In this document: positions 8,584-15,884 of the stretch, piece after piece
Layout: each line of letters starts with the position of its first letter
Numbering within the stretch: the stretch's first letter is position 1
Origin: RU20A sp042610495
GTDB lineage: Bacteria; Pseudomonadota; Alphaproteobacteria; Rhizobiales; Rhizobiaceae
Length of the DNA: 64,000 nt
Assembly: GCF_042610495.1 (NCBI RefSeq)
Contig: NZ_JBHGAP010000001.1
Location: forward strand, 1,488,001 to 1,552,000
Direction of reading: 5' to 3'
Program-made: the position numbers and the translations under genes
The notes under the pieces: model-generated
What the model was told of the DNA's origin: nothing
The model's input: only the letters and a program-made list of their open reading frames with translations
Databases searched by the model: none

Positions 8584-8608
8584 GGAACAATTCTCCTGAA
8601 GGCGCGTT
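8584..8608 (+). promoter_or_regulatory. EcfG (general stress sigma factor)-type promoter
   Basis: GGAAC (8584-8588), 16-base spacer, CGTT (8605-8608). This matches the alphaproteobacterial EcfG consensus GGAAC-N16/17-cGTT. It lies 62 bases before the DUF883 gene and just after hmuV, so it separates this pair from the haem operon. A GGCCGC-TCAC-GCGGCC hairpin sits in the leader at 8623-8638. Confidence 0.75.
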
Positions 8609-8670
8609 GTGATGGCGAACCCGGCCGCTCACGCGGCCTTCAGATTTGTCCTGATGAAGGAGTTGAACCA

Positions 8671-9036
8671 ATGGCAACCGGTCTCTTTTCCAGCTCGAGC
8701 AAGAAGCATAATGGCGCCCACCTTCAGTCCTCGATCGAAGAACGCATCGAGGCCCTTCGCGCCGAACTCTCCACACTGACGGACGAACTGGCCGATCGTG
8801 GCCAGGATGCCGGCAAGTCGATTCGCGCCAAGGCCCACGTCGCCCGCGAGCGGGCCCAGGAAGGCGTCGAAGACCTCCTGGAAACCAGCGAAGCCATGCT
8901 GCGCGAACTGCGCCGCGCTTCGCTGCGCACTGGCCGCGAGGTGTCCAAGACCGTCCGCGAAAACCCGCTGATTGCCGTCGGCGCTGCCGCAGCCTTCGGC
9001 CTCATCGTCGCTTCGCTGCTCAGCAGCCGCCGCTAA
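8671..9036 (+). CDS. DUF883 (ElaB/YgaM-like) membrane-anchored stress protein
   Basis: A 121-residue protein: a long charged helical region (about 20-95) followed by one C-terminal membrane segment (about 99-117) ending SSRR. This is the DUF883/ElaB layout; E. coli relatives are tail-anchored, stationary-phase proteins that bind ribosomes. AAGGAG precedes the ATG. The EcfG-type promoter upstream places it in the general stress response. Confidence 0.82.
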   Translation: MATGLFSSSSKKHNGAHLQSSIEERIEALRAELSTLTDELADRGQDAGKSIRAKAHVARERAQEGVEDLLETSEAMLRELRRASLRTGREVSKTVRENPLIAVGAAAAFGLIVASLLSSRR

Positions 9037-9046
9037 GACGCCCTCC

Positions 9047-9478
9047 ATGGGATCGCTTGCGGGACTCCTCGCTGCTGCGGCGTCTTTTGATGCCGCAGCC
9101 ACAACCCATCGCATGAAGCGCAACGCAATCGTCTACGGGGTGGCCGTCGTTCTCGCCCTGACGGCCTACATCACGCTGGTCGTGGCCTTGGCGCTTTACC
9201 TCTCGACGCGCATGCCGCCGCATCTCGCGGTGGCCACGGTTGCGGGGATTGCAATCGGCCTGATCCTCGTGCTGGTCGTCGTGGCAATGGTGCTGAATGC
9301 CCGCGACAAGCGCTTGCGGGAAATCCAACGCCGTCGCGCCATGGCCCGCACGAACCTGATTGCAGCGACGACGCTCGCGCTTGCCCGCAAGAAGCCGGTG
9401 CTTGCCGCTGGTGCCGCCATTGCACTCACGGCCGTCTTCGCGATGATGCGAAGCGGAGATGACGACAACGACGCCTGA
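9047..9478 (+). CDS. Small membrane protein, phage-holin-superfamily-III-like
   Basis: A 143-residue protein starting 10 bases after the DUF883 gene. It has two adjacent hydrophobic segments (about 26-48 and 57-80), a basic cytoplasmic stretch (NARDKRLREIQRRRAMARTN), and a final membrane segment with an acidic tail. Such proteins commonly pair with DUF883 genes. A start at the internal MKRNAIVYG is possible. A clean terminator follows, so the pair forms a two-gene unit. Confidence 0.72.
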   Translation: MGSLAGLLAAAASFDAAATTHRMKRNAIVYGVAVVLALTAYITLVVALALYLSTRMPPHLAVATVAGIAIGLILVLVVVAMVLNARDKRLREIQRRRAMARTNLIAATTLALARKKPVLAAGAAIALTAVFAMMRSGDDDNDA

Positions 9479-9513
9479 ACTGGCTTTGCATCCAAAGGTG
9501 CTGCAACACAAAG

Positions 9514-9543
9514 CCCCGCGCGCTACCGGCCGCGGGGTTTTTT
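9514..9543 (+). terminator. Rho-independent terminator after the DUF883 pair
   Basis: CCCCGCG stem, ten-base loop, CGCGGGG, then six T. It lies 36 bases after the stop codon and ends the EcfG-type promoter unit. Confidence 0.85.
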
Positions 9544-9564
9544 CGCGTCTGCCGTCCGGCAGGC

Positions 9565-11082
9565 TCAGAGCGGCAGGCGGATCAGCGCCGTCAAGCCGGA
9601 AGGCAGATAGGTGACGGAGACTGCACTGCCCAGAACCTTGTCCAGGCTGCGCTCGATGAGGATGGAGCCGAAACCACGCTTGTCGGGCGTTTCGACCTGC
9701 GGCCCGCCGATTTCCGTCCAGGTCAGGTTCAGGAGACCGACCCCTTCCTCCTCGATCCGTCGCGCCGTGATCACGACCTTGCCCGTCGGCACCGAAAGGG
9801 AACCATATTTCGTCGCATTCGTGGCCAGCTCATGCAGAACGAGACCAAGCCCGAGGGCCTGGTCCGGCCCGAGTTCGATCTCGTCCTTGTGGATCTCGAT
9901 CTGCCCCTCATAGTCGCGCACATGCGGCAGAAGCTGCTTTTGCAGCAGCGCCGAAAGCCGGATCGAACCCCATTCGTGGTCCGACAACAGGCCGTGGGAC
10001 TCGGAGATCGCCTGAAGGCGGCCGGCAAAGGCCGTCATGAACTGTTCTGGGTCGCTGGTCCGCCGCAACGTCTGGCGGGCAAGGGACTGCAGCATGGCGA
10101 GCGTATTCTTCACGCGGTGGTTCAATTCGCGCAACAGGAGCTTGGTGCGCCGCGCCGACGTCTGCTGCTCGGTCACGTCGAAAGTGACACCCAGTAGATG
10201 GGTCGGCTTGCCGCTGGCGTCGCGCTCGTAGACGCGCCCGCGCCCCAGAAGGAAGCGATTTTTGGAAGGAATGCGGAAGGTGCCGTCATAGTCCTCCGTT
10301 CCGCGCGCTGCCGCTTTCAGCTGGCGCAGCATGGCCGGGCGGTCGGCGGGATCGATGGCGTTCAGCAGCGCTGCCGCGGAAATCTCGCTTGCCTGCGGCA
10401 GACCGAACATGCAGGCGAGCGTCTTGTTGCCCTGGACGGTGCCGCGGCGAATGTCCCAAAGCCAGCGGCCGACCTGGGCGGCTTCAAGTGCAGCGGCATG
10501 GCGCTGCTCCTCGCGCGCGACAGCCGCCTCTGCGGCCTGATGGCGCCTCGTCACATCCTTCATTTCGAAGAGCCGCGCCGCAATGCGTGACAACCGCAGA
10601 AGCTGCGCCGTCTGGTCAGGCGAGACGCCGTCGCGTGCGACCACGTCGAAGACGCATACCGTTCCAATCGGCTGACCATGCACGAGGATGGGCGCGCCGG
10701 CATAAAAGCGCAGCTTCGGCCCGCCTGCCACATGCGGGTGACCCGAAAAGCGCGCATCGGCTGTCGCATCCATCACGGAAAAGATCTCGCCATCCGGAAC
10801 CGTCAGCGTGTGGACGCAAAAGGAGATATCGGCGGGCGCCTGGGTCTCCTTTGTTCCCTCGGCCGCGACGAACCACTGGATGCGATCGCCGACCAGCGTC
10901 ACCAGTCCGATCGGCGCGGAAAAGGCGGTTGCCGCCATGCTGGCAAGATCGCGGAAGTCATCGTCCGCCCGATCTGGATGGGGCACGACCGTGCTGAGCA
11001 CGTCAAGACGCGGGGGAGCCACCATCAGATCCTGCGCGCCCAAAGTCATCAAGGTGTCCGTTTCAACCAATTCGTCCCTCAT
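9565..11082 (-). CDS. HWE-family sensor histidine kinase with GAF and PAS domains
   Basis: A 505-residue soluble kinase. A GAF domain (about 20-165) is followed by a PAS domain (about 195-300), then an HWE kinase core. The H-box is ELNHRVKNTLAMLQSLARQT, the N-box HELATNATKYGSLS, then the WTEIGGP (W-x-E) motif and GFGSILIERSL. HWE/HisKA_2 kinases commonly phosphorylate PhyR, and this gene is directly downstream of ecfG. The ATG at 11082 lacks a good ribosome site; later starts near residue 12 are possible. No membrane segment was seen, so it should sense a cytoplasmic signal. Confidence 0.87.
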   Translation of the reverse strand: MRDELVETDTLMTLGAQDLMVAPPRLDVLSTVVPHPDRADDDFRDLASMAATAFSAPIGLVTLVGDRIQWFVAAEGTKETQAPADISFCVHTLTVPDGEIFSVMDATADARFSGHPHVAGGPKLRFYAGAPILVHGQPIGTVCVFDVVARDGVSPDQTAQLLRLSRIAARLFEMKDVTRRHQAAEAAVAREEQRHAAALEAAQVGRWLWDIRRGTVQGNKTLACMFGLPQASEISAAALLNAIDPADRPAMLRQLKAAARGTEDYDGTFRIPSKNRFLLGRGRVYERDASGKPTHLLGVTFDVTEQQTSARRTKLLLRELNHRVKNTLAMLQSLARQTLRRTSDPEQFMTAFAGRLQAISESHGLLSDHEWGSIRLSALLQKQLLPHVRDYEGQIEIHKDEIELGPDQALGLGLVLHELATNATKYGSLSVPTGKVVITARRIEEEGVGLLNLTWTEIGGPQVETPDKRGFGSILIERSLDKVLGSAVSVTYLPSGLTALIRLPL

Positions 11083-11089
11083 GCGAAGA

Positions 11090-11110
11090 CCGGCGGGTAT
11101 CCCCCGCCGG
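11090..11110 (-). terminator. GC-rich hairpin between ecfG and the kinase gene
   Basis: CCGGCGGG and CCCGCCGG form a perfect 8-bp stem with a 5-base loop, eight bases upstream of the kinase start. On the minus strand it is followed by TCTTCG, a weak T tract. It may be a leaky terminator or attenuator that lowers kinase expression relative to ecfG. Confidence 0.45.
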
Positions 11111-11174
11111 CCTCGTTTGACTCGTCCTGCCTGCGAGCCACCGCATCGCTCGCGGGCATCACTATGCCGCTGGC

Positions 11175-11729
11175 CTACGACACGAAGGCGCGGGATGTCA
11201 GCGGCGCGGATGTCGCATCCGGCCCGTATTCGTGCTCGCCGTTCACCTTCAGCAAATCCTGAAGCCGCTGGCGGGCGCGGTTCACGCGGCTCTTGATCGT
11301 GCCGAGCGCGCAACCGCAGATTTCAGCGGCCTCTTCGTAGGAAAAGCCCGACGCTCCGACAAGGATGATCGCCTCACGCTGGTCGGGCGGCAGCATGTCC
11401 AGAGCTTTGCGGAAATCCTGCATGTCCAGCGACCCGTATTGCGAAGGGTGCTGAGCAAGCGATTCGGTGAAGTAGCCGTCGCTATCCTGCACCTCACGGC
11501 CCCGCTTGCGCAACTGGCTGTAGAGTTCGTTGCGGAGGATGGTGAAGAGCCATGCCTTCATGTTGGTGCCCATCTCGAAGTGGTCCTGCTTGGCCCAGGC
11601 CTTCATGATGGTATCCTGCACGAGGTCGTCCGCCTTGTCGTGGCGACCGATGAGGGACATGGCAAAGGCGCGCAGGCTCGGCAAGGCCGCGAGCATTTCG
11701 CGCTTGAAGCTCGTCTTTTCGGGTTCCAT
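11175..11729 (-). CDS. ecfG: General stress ECF sigma factor EcfG (RpoE2-like)
   Basis: A 184-residue ECF sigma factor. Region 2 includes GRHDKADDLVQDTIMKAW and region 4 includes SYEEAAEICGCALGTIKSRVNRAR (given in part). The EcfG type is supported by DMQDFRKALDMLPPDQREAIILVGASGFSY-like text and by the genes around it. It directs RNA polymerase to GGAAC-N16/17-CGTT promoters. The ATG at 11729 is eight bases after nepR, so the two are cotranscribed. Confidence 0.94.
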   Translation of the reverse strand: MEPEKTSFKREMLAALPSLRAFAMSLIGRHDKADDLVQDTIMKAWAKQDHFEMGTNMKAWLFTILRNELYSQLRKRGREVQDSDGYFTESLAQHPSQYGSLDMQDFRKALDMLPPDQREAIILVGASGFSYEEAAEICGCALGTIKSRVNRARQRLQDLLKVNGEHEYGPDATSAPLTSRAFVS

Positions 11730-11737
11730 GCTGGGGC

Positions 11738-11932
11738 TCACTCGTTGGAGCTCTTCTTCGAGCCCTGCTCGACGGCGTCGAGCTGCTCGAGCAAATCCAG
11801 GAAGCGAGCCGGAATCGCCTCTTCCTGAACCGATAGGTAAAGAGACCGCAGCCGTGTTGCGATCTGCGCGTTGGGGTCGTCGGTCGCAACCGTGCGTACC
11901 GGCGGACGCCCCTCCCCGTGCTGGTGTTTCAT
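11738..11932 (-). CDS. nepR: Anti-sigma factor NepR
   Basis: A 64-residue protein from the ATG at 11932. The core IATRLRSLYLSVQEEAIPARFLDLLEQLD (given here as the pattern IATRLRSLY...PARFLDLLEQL) is the two-helix NepR signature. It holds EcfG inactive until phosphorylated PhyR captures it. An upstream ATG at 11956 would add eight residues but would leave only about seven bases of leader behind the EcfG-type promoter, so 11932 is preferred. It is the first gene of the nepR-ecfG unit, divergent from phyR. Confidence 0.92.
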   Translation of the reverse strand: MKHQHGEGRPPVRTVATDDPNAQIATRLRSLYLSVQEEAIPARFLDLLEQLDAVEQGSKKSSNE

Positions 11933-11969
11933 AATCGGATGCCATCCTGTGCACATTTTCCTGACCAGT

Positions 11970-11994
11970 AATGCGCGGCGTCATTTTTTGTTCC
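11970..11994 (-). promoter_or_regulatory. EcfG-type promoter for nepR-ecfG
   Basis: On the minus strand GGAAC (11994-11990), 16 bases, CATT (11973-11970). One base differs from the CGTT consensus. Position, about 38 bases before the NepR start, fits sigma-factor autoregulation. Confidence 0.65.
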
Positions 11995-12001
11995 AGCCCC
12001 C

Positions 12002-12026
12002 GGAACCTTTTTTTAAGATTTGCGTT
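12002..12026 (+). promoter_or_regulatory. EcfG-type promoter for phyR
   Basis: GGAAC (12002-12006), 16-base spacer, CGTT (12023-12026), a perfect match to the EcfG consensus, 47 bases before the phyR start. The two promoters of this 140-bp region diverge, with -35 boxes only seven bases apart. Confidence 0.8.
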
Positions 12027-12073
12027 CTGGCACCATTGGGGGATGAACACCCCCGCATGAGGGAGTTTTTTGA

Positions 12074-12868
12074 ATGTCCTTGTCCACCCGGATCGCGCCT
12101 TACCTTCCGTACCTGCGTCGTTACTCGCGTGCCCTGACGGGCTCCCAGACATCGGGCGATGCCTATGTCGCCGCCGTGCTGGAGGCGCTGATTGCCGATA
12201 TCTCGATATTCCCGGATTCCGATAACGACCGTGTCGCGCTGTTCCGCCTCTTCACCAAGCTCTATGGCCAGACCTCGCTCGATATCCCCGAGCCCGTCTC
12301 GCCCTTCGCCTGGGAACAACGCGCCTCGCTCAATCTCGCCAGCGTCTCGCCGCTCGCCCGCCAGGCCTTCCTGCTCGTGGCCGTCGAAGGCTTCCAGCCG
12401 GCGGAGGCTGCCGATATCCTCGATATCGATGCACGCCAGATTTCCTCCGTCCTCGACCGCGCCTCTCACGAAATCTCGCGCCAGGTTGCGACCGACATCA
12501 TGATCATTGAGGACGAACCGCTGATTGCCATCGATATCGAGCAAATGGTGGAAAGCCTTGGACACCGCGTCGTCGGCATCGCACGCACCCATGAGGAAGC
12601 GGTGACGCTCTACAAGAACACACGCCCGAGCATGGTGCTCGCCGACATCCAGCTCGCCGACGGCTCGTCCGGCATCGACGCCGTCAACGATATCCTCAAG
12701 ACGGCCGCCATCCCGGTGATCTTCATCACCGCCTTCCCGGAGCGTCTGCTGACCGGCGAGCGCCCGGAGCCGACCTTCCTGGTGACGAAGCCGTTCAACC
12801 CGGACATGGTCAAGGCGCTGATCAGCCAGGCCCTGTTCTTCAACGAATCCACCAAGGCAGCCGCCTGA
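12074..12868 (+). CDS. phyR: General stress response regulator PhyR
   Basis: A 264-residue protein with an N-terminal sigma-factor-like domain (about 1-125) and a C-terminal receiver (about 135-255). The receiver shows the acidic pair in MIIEDEPL, the phospho-acceptor D191 in MVLADIQLADG, a Thr/Ser-equivalent in FITAFPE and the Lys in VTKPF. On phosphorylation the sigma-like half binds NepR and frees EcfG. GAGGGAG precedes the ATG. It is divergent from nepR-ecfG. Confidence 0.95.
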   Translation: MSLSTRIAPYLPYLRRYSRALTGSQTSGDAYVAAVLEALIADISIFPDSDNDRVALFRLFTKLYGQTSLDIPEPVSPFAWEQRASLNLASVSPLARQAFLLVAVEGFQPAEAADILDIDARQISSVLDRASHEISRQVATDIMIIEDEPLIAIDIEQMVESLGHRVVGIARTHEEAVTLYKNTRPSMVLADIQLADGSSGIDAVNDILKTAAIPVIFITAFPERLLTGERPEPTFLVTKPFNPDMVKALISQALFFNESTKAAA

Positions 12869-13002
12869 TCCTGCAGGGCCGCCCCTTGCGGTGGCCCCGC
12901 ACTCCCCTAGCTTATCCGCAATCGCAATGGTGCGCCGCCTTGAACCCGTCCGGCGGCGCCCACTGTCCGCGCACTGTCTTCTGCTGACCGCGGGCGACAA
13001 CA

Positions 13003-14025
13003 ATGAGGCAGACCGTGACTGATACGGCGGACGGAACGCAGCAAAACGATGACATGCACCCTGTGGAACGGGTCCTCAGAACGGTGCTTTCCCGAAGCGG
13101 AGCAGCCTTCCGGTTCCAGCGCGGCGATGGGCGGCTGATTGCGGCCGAAAATCTCTCGGGGCCCCTTGCGAGCCTCATGGAGGAGGACGGTGATGCCGGG
13201 CTTCTTTTCCAGTCGGAAGCGGGCGATACGTTCCGCTCGGCACTTGGCGCCACCATCCCGGGCGCAGCACCCCAATCCCTCGAACTCGACATGGCCGCCA
13301 ATGACGGGGCGCGCAGCTACCGTATCGACCTCGAATGGCTGGAAGCCGGTGACGACAAAGGCGTTCTGCTGGTTTTCACCGACATCTCCGAGACCCGCCA
13401 CAGGGAAAAGGTGCTGAAGACGCTGCTGCGCGAACTCAGCCACCGCTCCAAGAACCTGCTCGCCATCATCCAGGGCATCGCCACCCAGACCGCCCGTCAG
13501 GCCCACTCGCTGGATGCCTTCCTGACCCAGTTTCGCGGTCGCCTGCATTCGCTCTCAAAGTCGCAGGATCTCGTGACCGATTCCAGCTGGCGCGGCGCAG
13601 ATCTCTTCGAACTCATCGACCAGCAGATGACCTCCTACGCCGGTGATGCGCGCGAGGCTGTCCGCCGCAGCGGCACCGATATCCGCCTCACACCGAACGC
13701 CGCCCTGCATGTCGGCCTCGCGCTCCACGAACTCATCGTCAATTCCGCAACGAACGGCGCGCTTGCGGCCGGAGAAAAGCCGATCGACATCAGCACGGAG
13801 CCGACGACCTTCAAGGAAAAGGACGCCATCGATCTGGTCTGGCGAGAGGACCGGCCGGACACCGGTAGCGACGACGCGGGCGAAGCGCGCGGTTTTGCCC
13901 GCACCGTACTGGAACGTGTCGTCCCCACCGCCGTCGGCGGCGCGTCGCAATACCGGCCGGAGAAGCACAGCGTGGAATACCGGCTGACCATTCCCGCCAA
14001 CGAATACGAGATCATCGCCGGCTGA
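13003..14025 (+). CDS. HWE/HisKA_2-type histidine kinase (PAS-like input)
   Basis: A 340-residue soluble kinase. An N-terminal PAS-like region (about 20-130) leads into the H-box ELSHRSKNLLAIIQGIATQT, then a region with the N-box HELIVNSATNGAL. The later DLVWRED matches the W-x-E position, but the glycine-rich GGP and GFG boxes are poorly kept (only RGFARTVLERVVP). It may be a weak kinase or a phosphatase. It follows phyR by 134 bases on the same strand and ends at a terminator, so it most likely modulates PhyR. Confidence 0.82.
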   Translation: MRQTVTDTADGTQQNDDMHPVERVLRTVLSRSGAAFRFQRGDGRLIAAENLSGPLASLMEEDGDAGLLFQSEAGDTFRSALGATIPGAAPQSLELDMAANDGARSYRIDLEWLEAGDDKGVLLVFTDISETRHREKVLKTLLRELSHRSKNLLAIIQGIATQTARQAHSLDAFLTQFRGRLHSLSKSQDLVTDSSWRGADLFELIDQQMTSYAGDAREAVRRSGTDIRLTPNAALHVGLALHELIVNSATNGALAAGEKPIDISTEPTTFKEKDAIDLVWREDRPDTGSDDAGEARGFARTVLERVVPTAVGGASQYRPEKHSVEYRLTIPANEYEIIAG

Positions 14026-14096
14026 GATGCCCGGGCCTGGGCGGACGCAGAACAGCGTGAGCCCGATTGGCTTGTCGCCGGCGCGATACACAGCAC

Positions 14097-14221
14097 AAAA
14101 AAGAACAGCCAGTGCCGAGGGGGGGCACTGGCTGATTTTTCGCAACTCACCGGGGGGCGTGAGTTGGATCGTTCCGATGCATCGGACGTGCAGTTGGGGG
14201 CATGCACGCATCAGGAACACC
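14097..14221 (-). ncRNA. Candidate EcfG-controlled small RNA with C-rich loops (GsrN-like)
   Basis: About 124 nt, predicted to start near 14221 behind an EcfG-type promoter and to end in a T tract at 14105-14097. Reading the minus strand: a 6-bp hairpin CGTGCA/TGCACG whose loop holds CCCCC; a 14-bp perfect palindrome TCCGATGCATCGGA (14186-14173); an 8-bp hairpin CAACTCAC/GTGAGTTG with loop GCCCCCCG (14166-14143); and an 11-bp terminator stem CAGCCAGTGCC/GGCACTGGCTG with loop CCCCCTC (14134-14106), then TTCTTTTTT. Three unpaired C-runs on stems suggest an anti-Shine-Dalgarno or mRNA-pairing regulator. Caulobacter GsrN, an sRNA driven by the same sigma family, also uses a C-rich loop; homology is inferred only from logic and location. 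Confidence 0.68.
14106..14140 (+). terminator. Bidirectional terminator after the HWE kinase gene
   Basis: The 11-bp stem that ends the candidate sRNA on the minus strand is followed on the plus strand by ATTTTT, so it can also stop transcription from the phyR/kinase side. Confidence 0.75.
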
Positions 14222-14226
14222 CCTAG

Positions 14227-14252
14227 AACGAGGCGACACTGAACTTGGTTCC
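14227..14252 (-). promoter_or_regulatory. EcfG-type promoter for the candidate sRNA
   Basis: On the minus strand GGAAC (14252-14248), 17-base spacer, CGTT (14230-14227). Both boxes match the EcfG consensus exactly. It starts 25 bases past the stop codon of the FGGY kinase gene and has no open reading frame behind it. Confidence 0.75.
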
Positions 14253-14276
14253 CTACAGCATGCGATTTTTTTGCGC

Positions 14277-15884
14277 CTATGCCAGCGCATCGATCTCCGC
14301 GCGCTGCCGCTGCATCAGCAGGAAAGCCGCATAGTCACGGTCGTAGAGACGCGCGCGCTCCGGCGAAGGCGTCCTGACCTCGCCTTCAGGCCGCATGGCA
14401 AGCCCCGCACGGACGAGGTCGGCATGGCAACCCGCCGCAACGCTCGCGGCCATCGCAGTGCCGAGCAGTACGGCATCCGGCGTTTTCGGCACCACGATCC
14501 GGCAGCCGGTGATATCGGCGTAAAGCTCGACCAGCAGCGGGTTGCGTACATGCCCGCCGGTTACATGCAATGTCTCGGCGGGATAGCCGGCCCCTGCCAT
14601 GAGGTCGAGGATCTGGCGGATGCCGAGCGCCAGACCGACGAGCGTGCGCCAGTAGAGCCGGCAAAGGGCATCGAAGGAACTGTCGAGCGTCAGCCCCGAG
14701 ATGACCCCGAGTGCTGCGGGATCGGCATGCGGCGAGCGATTGCCGTGGAAATCGGGCAGAACATGCAGCCTTTCGCCGAAGGACGCGCCCTGCTCGGCCC
14801 GCAACTGCGCGATGCGGGCGATGATGCGCCGGTGCGTTTCCGTGTCCGGCGTCAGGCCGGCACCATGCAGACGCACGATGTGGTCGAGCAGCGCACCGGC
14901 GGCCGACTGGCCGCCCTCGACAAGCGAAAGCCCGGGCAGCACAGCCTCGTAATAAGGCCCCCAAAGCCCCCGGACGGGATCAGACGCATCCGAAAAGGCG
15001 ACGAGACAGGCCGAGGTGCCGCCGATCAGCGCCATGTGCCGCTTCAGCGCGCCGGCATCCTCCGCCTGGCCGCCGAGAACACCGAGCGCACCCGCATAGG
15101 CATCGATCAGCCCACTTGCGACCACGCAGTCCGTGTCGAGCCCAAGTCCGCAAGCAGCCTCCGCCGTCAACTGGCCGACCGCAGCCCCCACCGGCAGGGC
15201 CTCATCCGTCAGGCCGCAGCGGGCCTTGATGTCGGAAAGTCCGATGGCGTCGAGAAAGCTGGCGTCCCAGCCGCGACCGGGGCGACCCCCGTAGTTCCAC
15301 TTGGCCGTCAGCGTGCATCGTGAGCGCATCGGCGAGCCGGTCGCCCGCCATGACATGAAATCGGCGAGATCGAAGACGAGGCCGGCCTGGGCCCAGCGCT
15401 CCGGCAGGTGCCGCTTCAGCCACATGAGCTTCGGCATCTGCATCTCCGGCGACATCACCGTACCGGAGCCGACCACGACGGGATGGCCGATCTCCGTACA
15501 GGTTTCAGCCTCCGCGCTGGCGCGGTGATCGAGCCAGACGATCGTATCCCAGCGCGCTTCGCCCGCCTCGTTCACCGAAATCTTGCGCCCATCCGCGTCG
15601 CGCACCACGAGCGAACAGGTTGCATCGAAGCCGATGCCGGCAATCCGTGCGGCTTCGACGCCCGCCTCTGCCCTGGCCGTCCTCACGGCCGCGCAGACGG
15701 CCTCCCAGATGTCATCGGAATCCTGCTCGGCCCGGCCCTCGCCCGGCCTGTTGATGGCGATCGGATGATCGGCACGCGCCAGAAGAGCACCCTGCACGTC
15801 AAAGACGCCGGCACGCGCGCTGCCCGTGCCGATATCGACCGCGATCACGAGATCACGCGGGGCGATGACGAGGTCACGCATCAA
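14277..15884 (-). CDS. FGGY-family pentulose kinase (ribulokinase-like)
   Basis: A 535-residue sugar kinase. The N-terminal phosphate-binding loop is VIAVDIGTGSARAGVFD, followed by GIGFDATCSLVV and WLDHRA. The C-terminal half has HVTGGHVRNPLLVELYAD and the ATP-binding VLLGTAMAAS. The FDATCSLV and HGNRSPHADP blocks are those of the ribulokinase (YDR109c-like) subgroup. It probably phosphorylates a ketose made by the dehydrogenases upstream. It ends the polyol operon and overlaps the HAD gene by four bases. The exact substrate is uncertain. Confidence 0.85.
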   Translation of the reverse strand: MMRDLVIAPRDLVIAVDIGTGSARAGVFDVQGALLARADHPIAINRPGEGRAEQDSDDIWEAVCAAVRTARAEAGVEAARIAGIGFDATCSLVVRDADGRKISVNEAGEARWDTIVWLDHRASAEAETCTEIGHPVVVGSGTVMSPEMQMPKLMWLKRHLPERWAQAGLVFDLADFMSWRATGSPMRSRCTLTAKWNYGGRPGRGWDASFLDAIGLSDIKARCGLTDEALPVGAAVGQLTAEAACGLGLDTDCVVASGLIDAYAGALGVLGGQAEDAGALKRHMALIGGTSACLVAFSDASDPVRGLWGPYYEAVLPGLSLVEGGQSAAGALLDHIVRLHGAGLTPDTETHRRIIARIAQLRAEQGASFGERLHVLPDFHGNRSPHADPAALGVISGLTLDSSFDALCRLYWRTLVGLALGIRQILDLMAGAGYPAETLHVTGGHVRNPLLVELYADITGCRIVVPKTPDAVLLGTAMAASVAAGCHADLVRAGLAMRPEGEVRTPSPERARLYDRDYAAFLLMQRQRAEIDALA

